Assembly (NCBI RefSeq): GCF_003992625.1
Contig: NZ_RZMW01000041.1
Location: forward strand, 179,276 to 243,275
Source of the DNA: Pelagibacterium lentulum
GTDB taxonomy: Bacteria; Pseudomonadota; Alphaproteobacteria; Rhizobiales; Devosiaceae
Length of the DNA stretch: 64,000 nucleotides
Direction of reading: 5' to 3'
Made by a program: the position numbers and the translations under genes. Below the pieces are notes generated by a model, which had not been told where the DNA came from, made no database searches, and saw nothing but the letters and a program-made list of their open reading frames with translations. Positions 34,959 through 44,172 of the stretch are shown here, piece after piece (positions within the stretch are counted from its first letter, which is position 1; each line of letters begins with the position of its first letter).

Positions 34959-35963
34959 GTGGACAAAGGACGTGGTCGGCCCAGCCAATCAGATATTGCG
35001 CGCGAATTGGGAATTTCGATTTCCACTGTATCACGGGCACTCGCCAATGAACCAGGCATAAGCAGCCAGGTTCGCGACGAGGTCATCAAGCTGGCCCGTT
35101 CCATCGGCTACAAGAGCAAACATGCCGCGCCCGTCATAAGGACAGGGCGGGCTGTGGCGCTATTGCCCCTGGGGAGCGCGGCAAGCGCGATGTCCTCCTT
35201 TTACGTAGGCATTGCCGAGGGCATGAAGGCAACGGCGGACAGCCTTGGGCTTTCAATCGATGTCAAGCTGGTCAACGAAGAACGTGTGACACTGGAGATC
35301 ATCGAGCGTCACTTGAAACAGGCGGATGCGCGCGCAGTGCTACTGGCCGGGATCGACGCCTGGGATGAGCTTATCGACTGGTGTGAGCAGAACAATATCT
35401 GCGCCGTGCTGGCAAATGGCATCGATCCGCAGATGCGGATCAGCTCGGTTTCGCCATGCAATTTCTATGGTGCATATCTCGCAACCCGGACACTGCTTGC
35501 TGCAGGCCATCGCAAAATATTGCACTATACCCATAACCTGCGCCCAACCATTCTGGAGCGCCGCCGCGGATTTGAAGCTGCCATTGCTGAAACCGAAGGC
35601 GCACACGGTATTGTGGTAAGCACATCGGACTGCTCGACCTCGACACTGGCCGATAACATCATGAATGATGTGTATGGCGTTACAGCTCTTTTCAGTTGGA
35701 ACGATGTTGCGGCGGTTGAAATTCTAGAAGGTTTACACGGTGGCGGCAGGCCGCTGCCAAAGGGCTTTTCGATTGTCGGTTTCGATGATCTTCCCATCGC
35801 CGCGATGTCTACGCCGCGGCTCTCCACGGTCAGCGTCGACCGAGAAGCCATAGGTCACGGCGCTGTGCGCCTGCTTGTCCAGCACATGCAGGGCAATGCG
35901 CGCGTTCAACAATTGCAGATCGGACTCACCTTCGTGGAAGGCGGGACCATCCATCCCCGATAA
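34959..35963 (+). CDS. LacI-family transcriptional regulator of the oligosaccharide cluster
   Basis: This 334-residue protein has the LacI helix-turn-helix at residues 7-30 (SDIARELGISISTVSRALA) with the hinge region after it, and a periplasmic-binding-like sensor domain (about 60-330). The latter includes FSIVGFDDLPIAAMSTPRLS, typical of the family. GTG 34959 has GAGG 7 bp upstream. It is transcribed in the same direction as the catabolic genes and probably represses them until an imported oligosaccharide or its breakdown product binds. Confidence 0.92.
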   Translation: MDKGRGRPSQSDIARELGISISTVSRALANEPGISSQVRDEVIKLARSIGYKSKHAAPVIRTGRAVALLPLGSAASAMSSFYVGIAEGMKATADSLGLSIDVKLVNEERVTLEIIERHLKQADARAVLLAGIDAWDELIDWCEQNNICAVLANGIDPQMRISSVSPCNFYGAYLATRTLLAAGHRKILHYTHNLRPTILERRRGFEAAIAETEGAHGIVVSTSDCSTSTLADNIMNDVYGVTALFSWNDVAAVEILEGLHGGGRPLPKGFSIVGFDDLPIAAMSTPRLSTVSVDREAIGHGAVRLLVQHMQGNARVQQLQIGLTFVEGGTIHPR

Positions 35964-35966
35964 ATC

Positions 35967-35977
35967 GCAATAATTGC
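35967..35977. promoter_or_regulatory. Candidate LacI operator before the heparinase-like gene
   Basis: GCAATAATTGC (35967-35977) is a perfect odd-length palindrome, followed by another TTGC at 35983-35986. It starts 3 bp after the regulator stop and lies about 55 bp before the next start. Confidence 0.45.
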
Positions 35978-36031
35978 ATAATTGCGTAAAGTTGCATTCC
36001 TGTTATCCTGACTGGAAGGGGCAAGGGCATT

Positions 36032-37855
36032 ATGCGGCAATTGAAATACTGGAATGTCAAACGCGTGTCCGAGGCGCTGCAAAGCAAAGCGCGCTTTGCG
36101 CCTTTCCCCAGCGCTGGGGCCGAACTTGAGGCCATTAAAGATAATCTGGGAACCCGGATCATTGCCGAACTTGTCGCTCAAGCCCGGCAAGATGCCATCT
36201 CGCAAAACCCGACGCTGTCGGCAGATCTGTATCTCTCATACCTGCGAACCGGGGAACGTGAACCCTATGAGGACGCGCAAAGGTTGCGTCGGTCGATGCT
36301 CTACCGGCTCGTTCTTGCCGAATGGCTGCAAAGTGAGGGTGAGTTTATCGATGCCATTGAGAATATTGCATGGTCTCGATTGGAGGAAACCAATTGGGCT
36401 TGGCCCGCCCACGCGCCCAAGGGGCTCGATTTCCCCAACCATCCTACGCTCGATCTTGCCGCTGCGATGACAGCACTCGATTTTGCCGAGATAGATTATC
36501 TGCTTGCCGATCGCCTCTCGCCGCAATTACGCGCCCGGCTCAGATCAGAAGTAGAGCGGCGCGTTATAGGCCCTTTCCTTGACCGGCACGACCACTGGTG
36601 GCTGCATTCGACCGATGAAAAGCAGGTCAACAACTGGACTGCCGTTTGTGTGGGAGGCGCGGTCGGTGCGGCCCTTTATCTTGAAGATGACAAGGACAGG
36701 CTGGCGCAAATCATCGCGCGCGGTCTTGCCAGTCTTTCAGACTATCTCGATACATTTACCGGCGACGGCGGGTCCTCGGAAGGGCCCGATTACTGGTCGT
36801 ACGGTTTTGGCAATTTTGCAGTCTTCGCCCACCTTTTGGCTTGCCGAACCGGCGGCCAGATCGATCTTCTAGACGATGCCTTTGTTGGATCTATCGCTCA
36901 GTTCCCGGTCCGGACAATGCTGGTGCCGGGCATTTGGGCCAGCTTTTCGGATTCGGATTCAAGTCCTGAGCTTCACCCCGGATTGCTAAGCCTGCTCGCC
37001 CGAACCCTGTCATTGCCCCAACTGAAAAAGTTGGGCGTAAAAAACGACTTCTCGATCACGCGATATAATCAATTCATCTGGCCTTTGCGACAGTTCGCGT
37101 GGCCGCTGCCGGAGGCAACTGCTCCTCTCATCCCGGAGCGACACGACTGGTATCCGGAACTTGGCTGGATGATATCCCGGCTTGCACCGGAAGATCCCGA
37201 TGCGCTCTGCATGGCCATCAAGGGCGGACACAACGACGAAATGCACAATCAAAATGACATAGGCTCATTTATCGTCGTTGCGGGCAGTACGGTTCTGCTG
37301 ACCGATCCCGGACGGGGGAGATATTCGAAAGCCTATTTCGGGCCCGAGCGCTACGCCAATCTGATGACCTCGTCGCGCGGCCATTCGGTTCCCCTCGTAA
37401 ATGGCTTTGAACAGGCAGCAGGCCAGAGCCATTGCGCGCATATTCTGGATCATGGCGCCGATGCTGAAAAGGATTGGCTCGAACTGGATATGACAGCCGC
37501 TTACCCGGATGCGGCAGGCCTTACTTCGCTGGTTCGCAAAGTAACGTTCAAGCGCCAGGGACGCGGCGCGATCGAACTCTGCGACACGTTCGCATTCGCG
37601 TCGCGCAGCGTATTAACATCTGCATTGATCACATCGGTCGACCCGCAAATCGGCGATGGAGAAATCACTATCGGATCCGGGCGTGCCGGTATCAGGATAA
37701 GTTTCGACGCCGACCAACTCGCATTGTCACTGGAACGCCATCAAGGCGTTGAAAAACAATATGCTCCCGCTGTCGATCTCGTGCGCATTCTCCTGGCACC
37801 GATAGCACCCGCCAAAAGCGGCGCGATCAAGCTAAGCATCAATCTTCTCAAGTGA
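36032..37855 (+). CDS. Heparinase II/III-like polysaccharide lyase, cytosolic
   Basis: This 607-residue protein has an N-terminal alpha/alpha-toroid (about 60-340; WAWPAHAPKGLDFPNHPTLD, STDEKQVNNWTAVCVGGA, GDGGSSEGPDYWSYGFG) and a C-terminal beta-sheet domain. The latter holds the heparinase II/III signature GGHNDEMHNQNDIGSF (about 395-410). His, Asn and Tyr in these motifs are the usual catalytic and metal-site residues of the PL12/15/17/21-like fold. No signal peptide is present, so it should act on oligosaccharides brought in by the adjacent ABC importer. It probably cleaves a uronate-containing glycan, but the substrate is not identifiable. Confidence 0.87.
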   Translation: MRQLKYWNVKRVSEALQSKARFAPFPSAGAELEAIKDNLGTRIIAELVAQARQDAISQNPTLSADLYLSYLRTGEREPYEDAQRLRRSMLYRLVLAEWLQSEGEFIDAIENIAWSRLEETNWAWPAHAPKGLDFPNHPTLDLAAAMTALDFAEIDYLLADRLSPQLRARLRSEVERRVIGPFLDRHDHWWLHSTDEKQVNNWTAVCVGGAVGAALYLEDDKDRLAQIIARGLASLSDYLDTFTGDGGSSEGPDYWSYGFGNFAVFAHLLACRTGGQIDLLDDAFVGSIAQFPVRTMLVPGIWASFSDSDSSPELHPGLLSLLARTLSLPQLKKLGVKNDFSITRYNQFIWPLRQFAWPLPEATAPLIPERHDWYPELGWMISRLAPEDPDALCMAIKGGHNDEMHNQNDIGSFIVVAGSTVLLTDPGRGRYSKAYFGPERYANLMTSSRGHSVPLVNGFEQAAGQSHCAHILDHGADAEKDWLELDMTAAYPDAAGLTSLVRKVTFKRQGRGAIELCDTFAFASRSVLTSALITSVDPQIGDGEITIGSGRAGIRISFDADQLALSLERHQGVEKQYAPAVDLVRILLAPIAPAKSGAIKLSINLLK

Positions 37856-37868
37856 TCGCGCAAAATAC

Positions 37869-37916
37869 GCAAATTTGCGCAAAAATGAGAAATTGCTTGA
37901 AAATACGCAAATTTGC
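37869..37916. promoter_or_regulatory. Paired operator palindromes before the ABC importer
   Basis: GCAAATTTGC occurs at 37869-37878 and again at 37907-37916, each within a longer direct repeat AATACGCAAATTTGC. The spacing is 38 bp. They lie 58-105 bp before the binding-protein ATG and are the strongest candidates for LacI-regulator sites. Confidence 0.55.
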
Positions 37917-37973
37917 TCATATAGATGGCGGCATTGAGTGGCGTCGAGGAGGGCGCCCCAAGGGAGGAGAATC

Positions 37974-39905
37974 ATGTTTTCACGACGCCTGTCGACCGCA
38001 CGCATGCCGTTACGCGCATGGGCCGTGTCCGGTCTTTCGCTTGTAGTTCTGATTGCCGCCATCGGACCGGTTTCCGCTCAGGAAGAACCACCCATGCTGG
38101 CTGATCGCGTTGCCAGTGGCGAGTTGCCGCCATTGGCTGAACGCCTTCCATCCAATCCACTTGTCGTCGAGCCATACGAAAGCATTGGCACCTATGGCGG
38201 GGTCTGGCGCATGGGCATGCGCGGGGGCGGAGATAACGCGCTGATTGCCAAAACCGTTGGCTATGAAGGGTTGGTGCGTTGGGATCGCCAATGGCAGGAG
38301 GTTGTTCCCAACCTTGCGGCATCCTGGGAAGTCAATGAAGACGCGACCGAATATACCTTCACCCTGCGCGAGGGTTTGAAATGGTCCGATGGCGAGCCCT
38401 ATACGACGCGCGACATCGAATTTACCGCCGCAATGTTCCATGATCCTGAATATCCGGCCAACAGTTTCATCAACGACCAGAACAATCCCGCGACCGTCGA
38501 GATCATCGACGACATCACATTCAAATATGTCTTCGAAAAGCCCAACGGCATGTTGATGGATACGCTCGCGAGCATCAACGGCACCATGGCCGTTTCCATT
38601 CCCTACCATTATTGCAGCCAGTTCCATCCCAACTACAATCCCGGCGCCGAGCAATTGGCCACTGATGCCGGATTCCAGAGCTGGGCACTCCACATGGAAG
38701 ACAAATGTGCATGGGGTTGGGAAACGTCTCGCTGGACCAATCCAGACCTGCCCAATATCTACGCCTGGAAAATCACAGAGCCACTGAGTGGAACCGCTGC
38801 TCGCGTGCGCTGGGAACGCAATCCCTATTATTGGAAGGTCGACACCGACGGCAATCAACTGCCCTATATCGACGAACTCGATATGCGGGTGAGCGAGAGC
38901 CTTGAGGAACTGACGCTTCTTGCCCTGAACGGTCAGATAGACTTCCAAGACCGCCATATCGCGACAAACACCAATCAGGCTGTTTTCTTTGATGGTCAGG
39001 ACCAGGGCGACTATCGCCTCGGTTCAGTTGTGCGCTCGGTCTCGTCGAGCCTCGTATTGCAGCTCAACTTCAATCACGACGATCCGGTCAAACAGGAGCT
39101 TTTCCAGAACCGGGATTTCCGCATCGGCCTGTCACACGCCATTGACCGCGAGGAAATCATCGATGTGGTCTTTATCGGTCAGGGTGAACCCTTCCAGGTC
39201 GCGCCTCGGCCTGAATCGCACTTTTATGACGAGGAGATGGCCAAGCAATATACCGAGTTCGATCCCGACCTTGCGATCGAGCATCTCGAAGCCGCCGGCC
39301 TGACCGAAATCGGTGCAGACGGGATACGTCTGATGAGCAATGGCGAGCCCACACGTATCACGGTTGATGTGATCGCCGCGCTGCGTCCCGAATGGATCGA
39401 CATCCTAGAACTGATGCAATTGCATCTCGCCGATGTCGGCATCCAGATCGAGATCAACAATATCGACCGGACCTTGTTTTACGACAAGCGCCCGGGCAAC
39501 GATTACGACGCGCAGGTCTGGGCCGGTGACGGTGGCCTCGATGTGATGCAGGAGCCGCGCTACTATTTCCCGTCAGGCGCGGAATCGGTCTGGGCATTCA
39601 AGTGGCAGGCCTGGTACACCGGCGCAACGCCCGAAATTGCCGAAGAACCTGTCGATTGGGTCAAGGAGCAAATGGCGCTCTATACCCAACTCACCCAGGA
39701 AGGCGATCCGGATGTGCGTGAGGACCTGATGCGCGAAGTTCTTGCCATCGCCAAGGAGAATTTCCCTGTGATCGGCGTCTCGCTCATGCCCGATGGTTAC
39801 TACATTGCCCGCAATAATCTGCGTAATGTATCCGATCAATTGATCGATGCATGGCTGTTCCCGCAGCCCGGTGGTTACGATCCGCAGCAGTGGTATTTCG
39901 AATAG
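37974..39905 (+). CDS. Family 5 ABC substrate-binding protein (oligosaccharide-type)
   Basis: From ATG 37974 (GGGAGGAG upstream) the product is 643 residues, with a signal peptide (hydrophobic about 18-35, cleavage near VSA-QEE). It is a SBP_bac_5 protein: VPNLAASWEVNEDATEYTFTLR and GLKWSDGEPYTTRDIEF are the family landmarks. It is about 100 residues longer than DppA/OppA. Longer family 5 proteins of this type often bind oligosaccharides rather than peptides; the adjacent lyases favour that here. It is the first gene of the five-gene importer. Confidence 0.9.
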   Translation: MFSRRLSTARMPLRAWAVSGLSLVVLIAAIGPVSAQEEPPMLADRVASGELPPLAERLPSNPLVVEPYESIGTYGGVWRMGMRGGGDNALIAKTVGYEGLVRWDRQWQEVVPNLAASWEVNEDATEYTFTLREGLKWSDGEPYTTRDIEFTAAMFHDPEYPANSFINDQNNPATVEIIDDITFKYVFEKPNGMLMDTLASINGTMAVSIPYHYCSQFHPNYNPGAEQLATDAGFQSWALHMEDKCAWGWETSRWTNPDLPNIYAWKITEPLSGTAARVRWERNPYYWKVDTDGNQLPYIDELDMRVSESLEELTLLALNGQIDFQDRHIATNTNQAVFFDGQDQGDYRLGSVVRSVSSSLVLQLNFNHDDPVKQELFQNRDFRIGLSHAIDREEIIDVVFIGQGEPFQVAPRPESHFYDEEMAKQYTEFDPDLAIEHLEAAGLTEIGADGIRLMSNGEPTRITVDVIAALRPEWIDILELMQLHLADVGIQIEINNIDRTLFYDKRPGNDYDAQVWAGDGGLDVMQEPRYYFPSGAESVWAFKWQAWYTGATPEIAEEPVDWVKEQMALYTQLTQEGDPDVREDLMREVLAIAKENFPVIGVSLMPDGYYIARNNLRNVSDQLIDAWLFPQPGGYDPQQWYFE

Positions 39906-39975
39906 CGGCTGGTTCCTCCCGGCGGTCTCGCGCAGCTAGTGAGGCCGCCACCCTTTTCAGCGGGAGTGCGCAAAC

Positions 39976-40968
39976 GTGCTTGGCTTTATCATCTCACGGC
40001 TGATTTCGATGGTTCTTACCATCTGGGCCATCTCTCTTGTCGCTTTCGCGATCATACAATTGCCGCCCGGCGATTACCTGACAACCTATGTCGCGACCCT
40101 TAGCGCCAGCGGCGACCGCGTCGATCCCCGAGTGATTGAAGCGCTGCGCGAGCAATATGGCCTGGGTCAGCCCTTTATCGTCCAGTACTGGAAGTGGGTA
40201 TCGGGGATCGTCACCGCTGGCGATTTTGGCCAGAGCTTTGAATGGGGGCGTCCGGTTACCGAACTGATCTGGGGCCGGCTTGGAAACTCTATCCTGCTTG
40301 AAGGTCTTGCGGTCATCGTGATGTGGTTTGTTGCGCTTCCAATCGGTGTATATGCGGCAGTAAACAAATATTCTCTCGGCGACTATCTGGCGACCATCTT
40401 CGGCTTTCTCGGTCTTGCCATTCCCAACTTCCTTTTCGCACTCGTGCTTATGTATCTGGGCTATGCCTGGTTCGGCGTCGTCATGGGGGGGCTTTTTTCA
40501 CCCCAGTTCGAGGGCGCGCACTGGAGCTTTGCCCGCGTGCTGGATTTTCTCTCCAATGCCTGGGCGCCGGTGCTGGTGCTTGCGACAGCCGGAACCGCAC
40601 AGCTTATTCGTGTCATGCGCGCCAATCTTCTCGATGAATTGCGCAAACCCTATGTTACGACTGCCCGTGCCAAAGGGCTCCCCGAGTGGCGCGTCATTCT
40701 CAAATATCCGGTGCGTGTTGCGCTCAATCCGCTGGTATCCACCATTGGTTGGCTCCTGCCCACGCTCGTTTCAAGTTCTGTTATCGTATCGGTGGTCATG
40801 AACCTGCCAACAGCCGGGCCGATGCTGTTGCGCAGCCTCACCACCCAGGACATGTATCTTGCAGGCACGTTGATCCTGCTTCTCGGCGTCCTCACGGTTA
40901 TCGGAACGCTCATCTCGGACTTGATTCTTGCCTGGATCGATCCACGGATCCGCTATGGGGGAGAGTGA
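39976..40968 (+). CDS. ABC transporter permease (DppB-type)
   Basis: This 330-residue permease starts at GTG 39976. It has an N-terminal helix (LGFIISRLISMVLTIWAIS), the DppB leader region IIQLPPGDYLTTYV, EQYGLGQPFIVQYWKW, and a BPD_transp_1 domain. The EAA-like loop is VTTARAKGLPEWRVILKYPVR. It forms the channel with the following permease, which starts 3 bp later. Confidence 0.93.
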   Translation: MLGFIISRLISMVLTIWAISLVAFAIIQLPPGDYLTTYVATLSASGDRVDPRVIEALREQYGLGQPFIVQYWKWVSGIVTAGDFGQSFEWGRPVTELIWGRLGNSILLEGLAVIVMWFVALPIGVYAAVNKYSLGDYLATIFGFLGLAIPNFLFALVLMYLGYAWFGVVMGGLFSPQFEGAHWSFARVLDFLSNAWAPVLVLATAGTAQLIRVMRANLLDELRKPYVTTARAKGLPEWRVILKYPVRVALNPLVSTIGWLLPTLVSSSVIVSVVMNLPTAGPMLLRSLTTQDMYLAGTLILLLGVLTVIGTLISDLILAWIDPRIRYGGE

Positions 40969-40971
40969 TCG

Positions 40972-42111
40972 ATGGCGACCGACACAATGATCCTCAAAGA
41001 AACCCAGCGCAAGGACCGCGCCACCGGACGGGAAAGCCAGTGGAAGATGATCTGGCGCAGGTTCAGGCAGCACAGGCTTGCGCTTGTCAGCCTCTGGATC
41101 GTGATTGGCTTTTATCTGATCGCGATATTTGCCGAATTCCTCGCGCCCTACGCGCCATCCCACTACAACTCGCGCTATACCTATGCCGCACCGCAAGGCA
41201 TCCATCTGTTCGATACGGACGAGCAGGGCAATTGGGGGTTCAGACCGTTTGTCTATGGTTACACCACCGAAATCGATCAGGCCGCCATGCGGCGCACCTT
41301 CGTGCTCGATCCCGACGTCAAGCATCGCGTGCAATTTTTCATCGAAACCGAGCCCTATAGGCTGGCGGGGTTCATCCCGATGCAGCACCGGCTCTTTGGC
41401 GTTGCAGAGCCGCGCGCACCATTTTACGTGCTTGGCGCCGACCGACTGGGCCGCGATCTCCTTTCGCGCCTGATCCACGGCACCCGCATATCGCTCTCAA
41501 TCGGCCTTGTCGGTGTCGTTCTCAGTCTCTTCTTCGGCGTTCTTATTGGTGGGTTTTCGGGCTTTTACGGCGGTTGGTTCGATAGTATCGTTCAGCGCAC
41601 GATTGAATTCATCCGCTCGCTGCCCACCATCCCGCTCTGGTTGGGCCTCGCTGCTGCCATGCCGCGGGACTGGGGTGCGCTCCAGACCTATTTCGCTATC
41701 ACAATAATTCTTTCGGTTGTTGGCTGGACAGAACTCGCACGTGTTGTTCGCGGACGCTTCCTCGCACTGCGCACCGAGGATTTCGTGGTTGCTGCCCAGC
41801 TCGATGGCGCGAGTGATTATCGCGTGATCATGCGGCACATGGTGCCCTCTTTCATGAGCCACATCATTGCGGCAGCAACACTCGCCATACCGGGAATGAT
41901 CCTGGCCGAAACCGCACTGTCATTCCTGGGGCTCGGGTTGCAGGCGCCGATTGTGAGCTGGGGCACGCTGCTGCAGGAGGCCCAGAACATCCGTACGCTT
42001 GCCAGCGCACCATGGCTTTTGCTGCCCGGTGTGGTTGTCGTCATCGTTATTCTTGCCATGAACTTTCTGGGAGACGGTCTTCGTGATGCCGCAGATCCCT
42101 ATGGCCGCTGA
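40972..42111 (+). CDS. ABC transporter permease (DppC-type) with a periplasmic insert
   Basis: This 379-residue permease is longer than typical DppC (about 290-300). After the first helix (ALVSLWIVIGFYLIAIFAEF) about 85 extra residues (YAAPQGIHLFDTDEQGNWGF to HRLFGV) precede the LGADRLGRDLLSRLIHG motif. Such an insert is known in permeases that work with long family 5 binding proteins. The EAA loop is VAAQLDGASDYRVIMRHMVP. It overlaps the next gene by 26 bp. Confidence 0.92.
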   Translation: MATDTMILKETQRKDRATGRESQWKMIWRRFRQHRLALVSLWIVIGFYLIAIFAEFLAPYAPSHYNSRYTYAAPQGIHLFDTDEQGNWGFRPFVYGYTTEIDQAAMRRTFVLDPDVKHRVQFFIETEPYRLAGFIPMQHRLFGVAEPRAPFYVLGADRLGRDLLSRLIHGTRISLSIGLVGVVLSLFFGVLIGGFSGFYGGWFDSIVQRTIEFIRSLPTIPLWLGLAAAMPRDWGALQTYFAITIILSVVGWTELARVVRGRFLALRTEDFVVAAQLDGASDYRVIMRHMVPSFMSHIIAAATLAIPGMILAETALSFLGLGLQAPIVSWGTLLQEAQNIRTLASAPWLLLPGVVVVIVILAMNFLGDGLRDAADPYGR

Positions 42112-43132
42112 AGGGCCACTGCTAACACTGGACGATCTCTCGATCGTCTTCTCATCGCCCGACGAGGCCGACATCGTTGCCGTGCGCCAGGTCGACCTCA
42201 CGCTCCGTCGCGGCAAAACCCTTGCGCTTGTCGGGGAAAGCGGCTGCGGCAAGTCGGTGACGGCTCGCGCCATCCTGCGCATTCTCGACAAAAGTGCGGC
42301 CATTCCCAGCGGGCAGATCATATTCTCACCCGACGACGCCGAACCGGTCGATATCGCCACACTTAATCCCGACAGCATCGCCATGCGGACAATCCGGGGC
42401 AACCGGATTTCGATGATTTTCCAGGAGCCGATGAGTTCGCTTTCGCCGGTCCATACTATCGGCGATCAGATCGACGAGATGATTATCCTGCACGAACGGG
42501 TGACACCCAAACAGGCCCGCGAACGCACAATTGCCCTGCTGGATCAGGTGGGCATTCCCGGTCCTCGCGAACGCGCAGATGCTTACCCCTTCCAGCTCTC
42601 GGGTGGCCTGCGCCAACGCGCAATGATTGCAATGGCCTTGTCCTGCAATCCCGATCTCCTGATTGCCGACGAGCCGACCACCGCTCTCGATGTCACAACG
42701 CAAGCCCAGATTCTCGATCTTTTGCGCCAGCTTCAGGACGATTACGGCATGGCCATGCTTTTTATCACCCATGACCTTGGCGTCGTTGCCGAAATCGCTG
42801 ACGACGTGGCGGTGATGTATCTGGGCGACGTTGTGGAGCAAGGGGACGTCTTCGATGTGTTCGCCACCCCTCAACACCCCTATACGCGTGCGCTGATGTC
42901 CTCGATCCCCAAGATGCAGCGCAAGGCCGAGCGCGAACGCCTCCAGCCCATTCAGGGCACTGTGCCTTCGCCCAAGGACCGACCGCAAGGCTGTTCCTTT
43001 TCCTCGCGTTGCCCCGTTGCCTTTGAGCCGTGCGCGAAAGTTCGGCCCGATCCCACGCGCACGGGCAAGCAACATCGAACGCGCTGTCATCTCATCGAGC
43101 GAGAGTTGAAGCCCGGGGAGGTCATCGTATGA
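42086..43132 (+). CDS. ABC transporter ATP-binding protein (DppD-type)
   Basis: The product is about 348 residues. Walker A is [16 protein letters not shown] (about 48-63), signature [15 protein letters not shown], Walker [14 protein letters not shown], and H-loop [11 protein letters not shown]. The C-terminal oligopeptide-transporter domain has the Cys motif [18 protein letters not shown] 42086 has GGGAGACGG upstream; GTG 42083 and ATG 42101 are alternatives. Its stop overlaps the next start by 4 bp. Confidence 0.92.
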   Translation: MPQIPMAAEGPLLTLDDLSIVFSSPDEADIVAVRQVDLTLRRGKTLALVGESGCGKSVTARAILRILDKSAAIPSGQIIFSPDDAEPVDIATLNPDSIAMRTIRGNRISMIFQEPMSSLSPVHTIGDQIDEMIILHERVTPKQARERTIALLDQVGIPGPRERADAYPFQLSGGLRQRAMIAMALSCNPDLLIADEPTTALDVTTQAQILDLLRQLQDDYGMAMLFITHDLGVVAEIADDVAVMYLGDVVEQGDVFDVFATPQHPYTRALMSSIPKMQRKAERERLQPIQGTVPSPKDRPQGCSFSSRCPVAFEPCAKVRPDPTRTGKQHRTRCHLIERELKPGEVIV

Positions 43133-44172
43133 ACGATCTTATCCGCGTTGAAAATCTCTCGAAATCCTTCACCTTGCGGCGCGGGCTTGTCGGAGGGCTG
43201 ATTTCACTCGATGCCCTCAAGGATATCAATCTCGCGGTGCGGCCTGGGGAAACCCTTGCCATTGTGGGCGAAAGCGGGTGCGGAAAGACAACGCTGGGCC
43301 GCTGCATCGTCAAGGCCATGACACCAAACACCGGAAAGGTGCTCTACACGCCCGAAAATGGCGAAACAATAGATCTCGTCGGTTTGAAGAAGCGCCAGAT
43401 GAAGCCATGGCGGCGCGATATCCGAATGATCTTTCAGGACCCCATGTCTTCGCTCAATCCCTATATGCGGGTCTTCGATATCGTTGCCGAGCCCTTGCGC
43501 ATTCACAAGATTGCCAAGGGGCGCGAACTGGAAGACCGCGTTGCAACAGCGCTTGAGAAAGTGGGCATCGATCCAGCGGCCGGGCAACGCTTCCCACACG
43601 CCTTTTCAGGCGGACAGCGCCAGCGCATCGGCATTGCGCGCGCGCTGGTGCTCGACCCGCGTCTGGTTATCGCAGACGAGGCCGTTTCTGCGCTCGATGT
43701 TTCCATTCAGGCCCAGATCCTCAATCTGCTCGAGGATCTGAAAGACGATTTCGGGCTGACCTATATCTTCATCAGTCATGATCTGGGCGTCGTCAATTAC
43801 ATCTCGGACCGCGTTGCGGTGATGTATTTGGGTAATATTGTAGAATTGGCCGATACCGAAACGCTCTTCGAGCGCCCGCGCCATCCCTATACCGAAGTGC
43901 TGCTCGAGGCCCTGCCCATTGCCGACCCCAAGCGCCGCGCGGGCAAGCGCACCGAAGCGCGGGGTGAAATTCCCTATATCGGCAATCGTCCCAAAGGCTG
44001 CCCTTTCCATACCCGTTGCCGTTTCGCCCAGGATCGTTGCCGAAACGACCGGCCCGAACTGCGCAAGATCGATGCAACCGAGGTGGCCTGTCACTTTGCC
44101 GAGACCATCGAACTCAGGGGCGCATATGACAGCGCTCCGCGACCACACATATCCCAAAAGGTAAGTCCATGA
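43129..44172 (+). CDS. ABC transporter ATP-binding protein (DppF-type)
   Basis: From ATG 43129 (GGGGAGG 8 bp upstream) the product is 347 residues. Walker A is [15 protein letters not shown], signature FSGGQRQRIGIARAL, Walker B LVIADEAVSALDV, and the oligopeptide-domain Cys motif is GCPFHTRCRFAQDRC. Walker B ends in EAVSALD rather than EPVSALD, a common change in this branch. It ends the importer and overlaps the DUF2264 gene by 4 bp, tying import to catabolism. Confidence 0.92.
   Translation: MNDLIRVENLSKSFTLRRGLVGGLISLDALKDINLAVRPGETLAIVGESGCGKTTLGRCIVKAMTPNTGKVLYTPENGETIDLVGLKKRQMKPWRRDIRMIFQDPMSSLNPYMRVFDIVAEPLRIHKIAKGRELEDRVATALEKVGIDPAAGQRFPHAFSGGQRQRIGIARALVLDPRLVIADEAVSALDVSIQAQILNLLEDLKDDFGLTYIFISHDLGVVNYISDRVAVMYLGNIVELADTETLFERPRHPYTEVLLEALPIADPKRRAGKRTEARGEIPYIGNRPKGCPFHTRCRFAQDRCRNDRPELRKIDATEVACHFAETIELRGAYDSAPRPHISQKVSP

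Noticed and set aside
37866-37916. Two 15-bp direct repeats as a CRISPR or tandem array
   Set aside because: Only two copies with a palindromic core before a regulated gene; better explained as operators.
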